Origin: Deltaproteobacteria bacterium | GTDB lineage: Bacteria > Desulfobacterota > Binatia > HRBIN30 > CADEER01 | Assembly: GCA_029262455.1 (NCBI GenBank) | Contig: JAJCZJ010000002.1 | Coordinates: forward strand, 1-64,000 | DNA length: 64,000 nt | Direction: 5' to 3' | In this document: piece by piece, positions 54,501 through 63,500 of the stretch | How positions within the stretch are numbered: position 1 is the first letter of the stretch | Layout of the letters: each line of letters begins with the position of its first letter | Position numbers and translations under genes: made by a program | Notes under the pieces: generated by a model | Databases searched by the model: none | What the model was told of the DNA's origin: nothing | The model's input: only the letters and a program-made list of their open reading frames with translations

Positions 54501-57500
54501 TGGATCGACGACCGCCAGGAGGTTGCCGGATGCGTCGTACTCGAAGTTTGCGAAGTTGCCGCGCCGATCAGTCTGAGTCGTCACGTTACCGGCCGAATCA
54601 TACGTCCATGTCCGAGCATTTCCAGCAGGATCTCGCTCCTCGACGAGGTTGCCGGAGGGGTCGTACGCGTAGGTGTAGATATTCCCAAGAGGGTCTGAGA
54701 TGGTTTCAACTTGATTGTTCGCGTACGTGTAGGTGGTGGTGTTACCGAGATCGTCGCGACGCTCGAGCACATTCCCGTCGCGGTCATAGGAGCGAAAAAC
54801 AATCTCGCCCTCACCGTTGGCTTCGGTTCGAAGGTTGCCAAGGGCATCGTATTCGAAAACAATTTCGTCGCCGACAGGGTTAACGATGCGCGTGACATTT
54901 CCGAGGGTGTCGTAAACATATGTCATGGGGTTACCGAGCAGGTCCCGAATCACCTCAGTGTTCGAGTCGGTCTGATGTTCGAACTCAAGGCGTGTGCCTC
55001 CTGCTGTGGTTAAAGCCAAAAGTCGGCCAGTCTCATCATACTCGTTCCTAGCGACCCTTCGACCGAGCGGGTCAAGGTAGTCGAGAAGGTAGTGAGCCGG
55101 GGTGGCGAGATACGTAAAGGTAGTCTCGTTGGACTCACGATCCGTGACTGAGACCAAATCCCCATTTGCGTCGTAGCGATAGATGATCGAGTTGCCCGCC
55201 GGATCGGTAATCGAGGCGATCCGTCCTTCCGTGTCATGAGTGACCGCGACGGAGACCCCCGACGAGTGTGTGATTCCGGCGGCTTCAAACGCGAGGCTGT
55301 TCCCATTGCGGTGGACTACGCGGAGCAGCCCAGCTGTTTCATTGAGCGTATACTCGACGGCATCCTTCGTCGTAAGCACGAAGGTGCTAGGGTTATAGCT
55401 CCCGAGAAGGGTGAAGTAACCGCCGCCACTACGGAAAAGGAGCGTGTTAGGCACGCTGAGTGTATCGAAAACACCGGAATCGGCGCGGAAACCGGGGGAG
55501 CAGCCGAAGAATCCGCAGCTTGGCGTGAAGGTGAACCCTATGCGGCGGCCGTCAGGCTTGGTCACGTAGACCTTTGTGCGATCTGTGAACGGTTCAAGCG
55601 GTGATTCGCTAGCGGAATCAACAACCTGCCCGGGATAACCCAGTCGCCAGCCAGCGCCGAAGTCACCCGGAGAGGTGTCGAGGCTGTCGTAGGTGCGTGT
55701 GATCGTGATGGGGATGCCCGCTAGGGGAATCGATAGATCGGTGAACGAGATTCGGAAGTTGCCCAGCTTGAGGTTGCCGCTGATGCTGTAGCGGCTGAGA
55801 GCTGAATTGCTCTTGCCGCCGAGGTCAAACGCGACTAGCTCGACGAAGTAGACACCGTTGGCGATCAGGGTCGGGTCCAAAGTGCCGAGCACCCCTTCAC
55901 GAACAGGACCGTCGCCAGCGCCGATTTCGCGAACGAAGTTGCGGTCGCTGTCCAGCAGACGCAGCTCGTATCGATAGAAGTTGTCGTCGGTTGCAGTTCC
56001 GATGATCTCGACAGGACTCGTGATGTCTGTATCGACAACTGGCGACGTGATCGCGACCTCTGGGAATGTATCGTCCTCCACACGGGCCAGCACGGACAGC
56101 TGGGCCGCTCCCTCAATCCCATCCAGGCGTGCCGTGAGGTTCGCGGCTCCTTCGGAAAGCGCTTGCGCGAGACCACTCGAATTGATGGACGCGATTGCCG
56201 GTGCGTCAGTGTCCCAGGACGCGGCAACCGTGACGTCCTGCGTGGAGCCGTCGGTTAGGGTGGCGATGGCCGAGAATTGCCGCGTATCGCCCTGGAGGAC
56301 CTCAGCCTGGGCGGGCCGCACTTCCAGCGAGCTGGGCTGTGGCGCTTCGTCGGATCCGCTGCAATCGTCGTCGATTCCGTTCCCCGAGATCTCTGGCGCA
56401 CCAGGATTGATCGCCGAATCCATATCATCGCAGTCGCCGTCCCGTTCCGTGAAGCCGTCTTCGTCGTTGTCCTCGGCGTCGTCCCAGCAGCGTCTAGCCA
56501 CGCCGTACTGCCCATTGGTGTCAGCCCACGTTCCCGCCATACAGCAACCGTCTTCCGACAGAATCATCTCGTTCATCGAAACGTAACAGCATCCAGAGTT
56601 GATCGTGAGCGCGATTGGATCGCCCGGGCTCGGGGCGACGGAGGCTTCAAAGGTTGCGTTGACTAGAACCCCGGTGGTTGTCGTGAGGTAAGTGAGGTGT
56701 GCACTGCAACCTGCGGTCCCCGTGCAGGCGCCCGTCCAATCCCCCAGCGGGTACGCCGGGTCGGTCGAGCAATCGACATTGCAGGTGCAGTCCGGCCTAC
56801 ACTGCGCAGCAGGGCAGGCTTGGGGTCCGCCCCCGGAAGACGGATCGCATGACTCGACTGCGTCGAGTTTGCCGTTGCCGCAGGTGGATTGGCTGGACAT
56901 GTTGACGGCCCGGACACTGCCCAGGTCAAAGCCTTGAGAGGAGCCAATGAGATCCTTTCCAACGATTTTGACCGCAGTAACAGGTTCTGCGAACTGAGCG
57001 GTCGCCAAGTCTACACCGATCAGAGCCGTTGAGGATTTCACCGTCTGGACGAAGGTGAAGTCGACGCCGTTGCTGCTGACGAAAACGTCAGCTTCTTCGT
57101 TGGCCGCGAAGAGTTCGCGAATCTCGAAGTCGTCTCCTGGCCCGTCGATGATCGACTCGTCAATGAAACCGAGAGTGATCTCCGCACCCGTAGGGAGCGA
57201 CAGGTAGTCGATGGCTCCGGTCGGTCCGGGTTCGTCACCGGTCGCGACACAGACATCGATGGGCACCGCATCCGTGAGCGAGATCGGACTGCTAATGGAT
57301 CCGCCCGCAGTGCCTCCTGAGGGTCCCGGCAGGTTTCCGGCACCACTGTCTTCGTACCTCAGCACAACGTCAGCGAATCCAAGTCGGGTTACGCCCTGAC
57401 AGTCGCCGATGACCACTCGTGCATCGACGCCGTCGCAGTCCTCGTCGATCCCGTTTCCTGGAATTTCCGTTGCATCGGGGTTCACTGATGCATCGTTGTC

Positions 57501-60500
57501 GTTGCAGTCCCCGTCCGACGGGGAGTAGCCGTCACAATCGTCGTCGACGGGAACGAGGAGCTGGAAGCTCTGCTCATCGCGGCCGCCTCTCCCATCATCC
57601 ACCGCGACGATGACCGAATGCTCACCGCGCTGGTCTCGGCGTGGGTTCCAACTCACAAGTCCCGTCTGTGGGCTGATGACCATGCCAGCGGGGTGTTCTT
57701 CGAGTGTAAACGTCAACGAATCCCCGTCGGGGTCGAACGCTTCCACCTCGTAACCATACGAGCGCTCGTCGCAATTACCCTCGACGAATACCAGGCCGGT
57801 CACGCCAACGAATCCGATCGGCCCAACTTCACTTACCGCACCTGTATCTGGATCAATCCTCACTAATGTTGCAGGTCCGATGTTACTCGTGGTCGGATTC
57901 GTTGCCCCGAAGAGCTGGTCGCCCTTGCCGAAGTCCAGCGCCAGGAGAATGGAAGGTAGAATCGCAACCGATTCCCGCACCAAGGTCGCCGGGTCTACGC
58001 TAAAGAGCTCCCGTGTCTGAATATCCTGCGCGTAGAGCCTGCCATTCGACGACCGATATGCCAGGGAATCGATGTCCGCGCTGCCCGCCGGGCCAATGGG
58101 CCCCAGAACAGATGCGCTCGAACCCACGACGTCGATAGTGGTTAAGCTCTCCGACCACTCCGCGAACGGTTCAGCGTCGGTTGCAGAAGCACCGTAAAGG
58201 ACGTCAGCAGCGGTGGCCAGACCCTCGACCATGAGGACCCCAGAGAGCGGACTGCCCGCTAGCACCTGGCCGCTCTCGTCGTCCACGGTGTAGATTGCTG
58301 GCTCATTGGTAACGGCTACCAGATCGCCGTCATCGCCCATGCCGAGCGCATCAGCCGAGACGAGGCCGGCCTCTCGAAGCAGCTTGCCTTCACCTGTGGA
58401 CGGGTCAATCGAGATGAGCGCACCGGAGAAGGTGATGCCGAGCAGGCGATCATCTCGACAAAAGCCGTCGTCACCCGGCCCGAAAGTATTCAGTCTGAAG
58501 TTGTTCAGTTCTGGAACAAGCCAATTGGGTCGCTCCGCCTCCGGGATCGAACCATCCTCTTCCACGTTTGTGATGTGGTAGCTGTGCTGGTTCCAAATTC
58601 CCCGAGTGCTAGCCCAGCGTGTTCCACCTGATCCATACACGAACACGCCCTCGGGAAGCTCAACGCCCAATTGGCCTTCAAGGAAGTCGCCAAACCCAAG
58701 AATGTTGTTTCGCGCAACAACGATCTCCGCCTGCCCGTCGCGATCGACATCCGCGATCACAGGGTATTCTGTCGCGGTTCCGGTGGGATTCGGCACCTCG
58801 GCAAGTACCTCACCGTCGCTGCCTCGGTAGATTCTCAGATACAGCTCGTCGTTGTAGAGAACTTCGGCGTTTCCGTCCCCATCAAAGTCGAACACCGATG
58901 AGCCAGTCAGGCTTGAGGAGAAATCACGCGTCGGCTGGCGCCATTTCAGTGAACCATCCGTCTCGAACACCGAGTAGAATGAACTCCCAGCAACTCCAAC
59001 TTCGGCCATACCGTCGTTGTCAAAGTCCGCTACCGTCGGCGGCCCTCCCCTGCCGCCGCCGATCGACGACGGTCCCCATTTGAGGGTCCCATCATGCTCA
59101 AGAACGTAGACGGCTCCCGCAGCAACCACGACAATTTCTGGGTTTGGATCTTCATCAAAGTTTCCGATTGCGGGATATGAACCGGCGTCGGAAAAACTGT
59201 AGAAGAGTGTCCCGTCGGAGCGAAACGCACGAAAACCCGTGACGATCTCCATGTCCCCGGTAAGGTCCAGGTCGGCCGCTGTCGAGATGGGGCCGAATCC
59301 CGGACCCACGTCCGAATTTGGAAGAAGAAGGTTCCCAGCGTTGTCAAAGACCGCTGTGCCGTAGATCAGCTCTGGCGTACCGTCGTGATCGAGGTCTGCG
59401 ATGGATGGCGCACCTGTTGCGTTGATATTACCAATCAGGAAGGCGTCGGAGAATTTTTTTATTGTGCCATCGTTCTCGAATATCACGAGGCGAGTCCCCT
59501 GCTGGGCGATCACCTCCGGTAGGCCGTCGAGGTCGATGTCACCGATCGCCGGAGCGACGCAGGGAGACACCCACGGGTCTGCTACATCGAAGATTGAGCT
59601 GCCGTCAGATCCGCTCACGGCCCGCAACACACCTTGACTCGCGCATACGATTCCCGCGGTCGAGGACGTTGTTGCGAAGATGATATCGGGAATATCGCTG
59701 ACGTCGACACGTCCATCGCCGTTATCATCGTTCAAGTTCGCCACCATTGGGGCGACGACGACTTGCACCGATGCAGGTTCAACATCGCTGCCCGTCCAGG
59801 ACCATTCGAGCACAGGTTCGATTGTGAAAGTCGGCTCCGAGCTGGAGTCGCATTGCACCGAGCTCGGGGGATCACTCGTGATCACCGGCGGGTTGTTCGG
59901 CCCTATATCGTCACCGTCGCAGTCTTCGTCCACACCGTTCCCCGGGATCTCCGGTGCGTTCGGAAAGACTCCGGAGTTCGAGTCGTCGCAGTCGCCGTCC
60001 TCAGCTGTAAAGCCGTCGCAGTCGAGATCCCTCGTAACTACCAAGTCAAAGCTCTGCACCGAGGCCCCACCGCGGCCATCCTCCGCTTGAACGCTTACTT
60101 GGAACCGGCCAACCTGTGGCTGCCATTGAAGAAGGCCTGAATCCGGGTCTACCTCCATGCCCGAAGGGCCTTCGATCAGGACAAATCCAACAACGTCGCC
60201 GTCAGGGTCGACGGCATCTACGCCGTATAGGTAAGGATCTCGCGGGGCAGCTACGTCCAGAATCGTGGGGAGAGCGATCTCGATCCATGTAGTGACCGCG
60301 AGCCTCCTCTCCAGCGGCGCAGAGAACCATGAGCCATCGATCGCCTGCGTCTTGAGCAGGTACTCCGCACCGCGGAGAATCGCAGTGTCGAGCGTCGAGG
60401 AGGCGAGGGAAATCGCTTCCAGGGCCTGGGCGCTCTGAAAGGGTCTTGGAGCTCCAGCGCCTGCAAGGCTATCGGACCAGCCACCTTCGAACTGTTGAGC

Positions 60501-63500
60501 TGCGCGGAGCGCTTCGTCCGCCTCATGGATTCGCGCCGTTGCCAATGCCTGCGCTGCCTCATCGAGGAAAGGCAAAGCTGCGTGGAGACCGATGATCGTT
60601 TGCGCAGCCGTTCGCACGTTGAGAGCGAAGTTCCAGGACGCACCCGAGAAGAACGCGGCATGCCTCTGAATCGCACCGAGGTAGTCGTCCCTGCGAGCGC
60701 CCAGCTGGAGCCCGACATCACTCACCGTGACGGGGTGGAAGGTGCTCGCGAGAGTGGGTGCTGGATCGGTGGTATACTCCAGGACCATCTCACGAACGTG
60801 ATGCTCCGGCTCCCAGATCTGCGTCAACCGCAGCCGGGAGATATCCTCGGGCACCGCAAAGGTCCAGAGGCCTTCTGCGGGCGTGATCAGGCTATTCAAC
60901 GGCGAATAGGCCCAACCATCGTTCCTATCGTTCAAGACGCCGTTGATCGTTTCTGGAGAGATTGGGAAGCCGCTCTGAGAGAAATTCGCTACGGCGCCGT
61001 CGAAAACACGTAGAGTTTCACTACTGAAGGCCTGTAATTCGTTGAGCACGAAGTTCTCGTTGGAGGCGAACGTATCCGAGATGGTGATCTTGAATCCGGT
61101 CACCCCGGAAATGTTCGGAAAGAGGATGTCGACGTTGGTGCGGGGAGCCTGCTCAAACAGAATGCGCGAGCCTTCGATCGTCACGTCGTTGAGCGCAAGA
61201 AAACTCTCTCCGTCCAGCGACATCGCGACACTGGCTAGAGCCTGGAGGTTGCCAGCTGTGTGAGTTCCGCTGACCCCGCCCGGGTTGTCATTGTATAGCC
61301 TCGTCCCGGCGGAGTGGGTGTGATCAGGCAACCAACCGCCGCCAACGACTTCCTGCGTCAGCAGCCAATCCAGGGCACGCACCAGAGGCAACGTTAGTCT
61401 ACCTCCAATGGAGGCCTCCTGACTCGCCACCGCCCACGCCCACAGTGAAGTTTGCGTCTTCGGGTGAAAGCTAGTCCCAGCCTGCTGGGGAACGAATCCT
61501 TCTCCCCCCAACCAGAATCGGGACTCGTACGCATCAGCCAGCTTCGTTTCGAGACCGCCTGAGATTGGGAGATCTGGCACCTTCTTGCGTGATTGTGCCA
61601 GACCGGTGCTCGCTTGAGTCTGAACGTGGCAGCCGAAACAGTTGTAGTCGGTGCGGGAGATCCAGGTTCCCCATCCGGCTAACTCTCCCTGCTCCCACAA
61701 GATGCCCCGGGTCATCGCGTCGCGTACCCGAGTGAGCAGGCTGTCGGTAGGTCCAGAGAGCTGGGTGAGTTGAAAGGACTGACTACCTCGGTTGTCTCCG
61801 GGTACGGAGTCCGGGAATCTAAAAAAGACGTTTGCATGAACTGGCAAGTGGATCTCGAAGAACTGGCCGGAGCTGGCCTGCTGGGCTTGCGCGGATGTTG
61901 CGAAGGAGCTCAGAGTGTCGTGAACGAACCCGAACCGGTACTCCTTGCTCGCGCCGGGAGCCGTAACGACAACATCGACAGCCCAAGAACGCCCGGCGTT
62001 GTCGCTGTCGGTTGCCCACCGGGACACAGCCCCTTCGAAATAGGAGACGCGGTAGACACCCGCATTGAGCTCAGCGAGCTGCCCATCCGTAACGGACGTG
62101 CCCGCGGCCGTTACGGCGTCCACGACCACGACCTGAACCTGTTCGGGCGACGCGTCTGATGTCCCGATGACCCGGATCTCGTCGATGAGATGGAATGCGT
62201 CGTTTAGGCTGCTGTGTGTGCCAATGACTCGGAGATAACGGGCAGCCGTCGGCAGCGGCAGAAAAACGCGTTGGAATCCGCGGTAGTCGCCAACAGTCCG
62301 ATCAATGACCTGCTCGAACGTGATGCCATCCACTGATGCTTCGATCTCGTAACGAAAGAAGCGATCATCCTCATAGAGGTGTAGATGGATCTCATCGACT
62401 TCGCGCACCACGCCGAGATCGAGTGAGACGGGTTGCCGCGCAGAAATTGTCGTGGTGCTGAATAGCTCGTTGCCGCCACCGATCTCGTCTATCAAGAAAG
62501 GCGAACTTGGAGAAATTGTTCCGCCGCGACTGGCCGCGGCCCAGTTGATGCGATCGACGGTCGCAGGGAGCGCGGGAGCCGTGCCGGCAGTTCCTTGCAG
62601 GGACGAAGGCTCGTGGCTTGCGATTGGCTCAAACACATTCTGCGCTACGGGTGAGGATTCCCCGTTCGATAGAGAGACCTGAACGGCCTGGACAATCGCG
62701 GAACCGGGCCCACACCCAAAGAGGGGCCGCGGTTCCGTGGTAATCAGCGGCGGACGGTTGGGCGCCTCCTCGACGCGGACAGAGAAGCTTTGCTCATCGG
62801 TTAGACCCTTAAGATCACGCACGACGACCGTCACCGCGTGAGTCCCAACTTGTTGATCTGTCGGCGTCCACTCGATCACCGCAGTCTTTGGATTGATCGT
62901 CATCCCGAGCGGCGCATCGGGTAACGAGGCTTCCAGAACGTCTCCAACATCCGGGTCGAAGGCTTCAACCGGGTAGCGGTAGAGATACCGGGTCCCACTA
63001 TCCGTGACCGGCTCGGATACAATCCTCGGTGCGGTATTCGGATCGGTTGTGGAAGTAGCTGTGGCCGTAGGGGTCGAGGTCGGGCTAGCCGTGTCCGTCC
63101 GCGTCGGACTCGCGGTGTTCGTCGAGGAAGGAGTGCTCGTCGGACTCGCGGTGTTCGTCGAGGAAGGAGTACTCGTCGGACTCGCTGTGTTGGTCGAGGA
63201 AGGAGTACTCGTCGGACTCGCGGTGTTCGTCGAGGAAGGAGTGCTCGTCGGACTCGCGGTGTTCGTCGAGGAAGGAGTACTCGTCGGACTCGCGGTGTTC
63301 GTCGAGGAAGGAGTACTCGTTGGGCTCGCGGTCGAGGTTGGACTGGCGGTATCCGTCTCGGTCGCGCTCGCTGTGCTGGTCGAGGAAGGAGTACTCGTTG
63401 GGCTCGCGGTCGAGGTCGCGGTTGGTGTAGGCAGCTGAGCCTGTAGATGCACGTCCACTCGCAGGAACATGCCGTCTCCACCAGGGGCCGCAAGAAAAAT

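Noticed and set aside
63111-63326. CRISPR-like spacing of the 36-bp repeats
   Set aside because: Units are directly adjacent with no spacers and are in-frame coding repeats; no cas genes occur.
63004-63438. Plus-strand frame with repeated VGLAVFVEEGV units
   Set aside because: It is the antisense shadow of the 36-bp repeat in the giant RHS gene; the regularity comes from the DNA repeat and there is no start signal.
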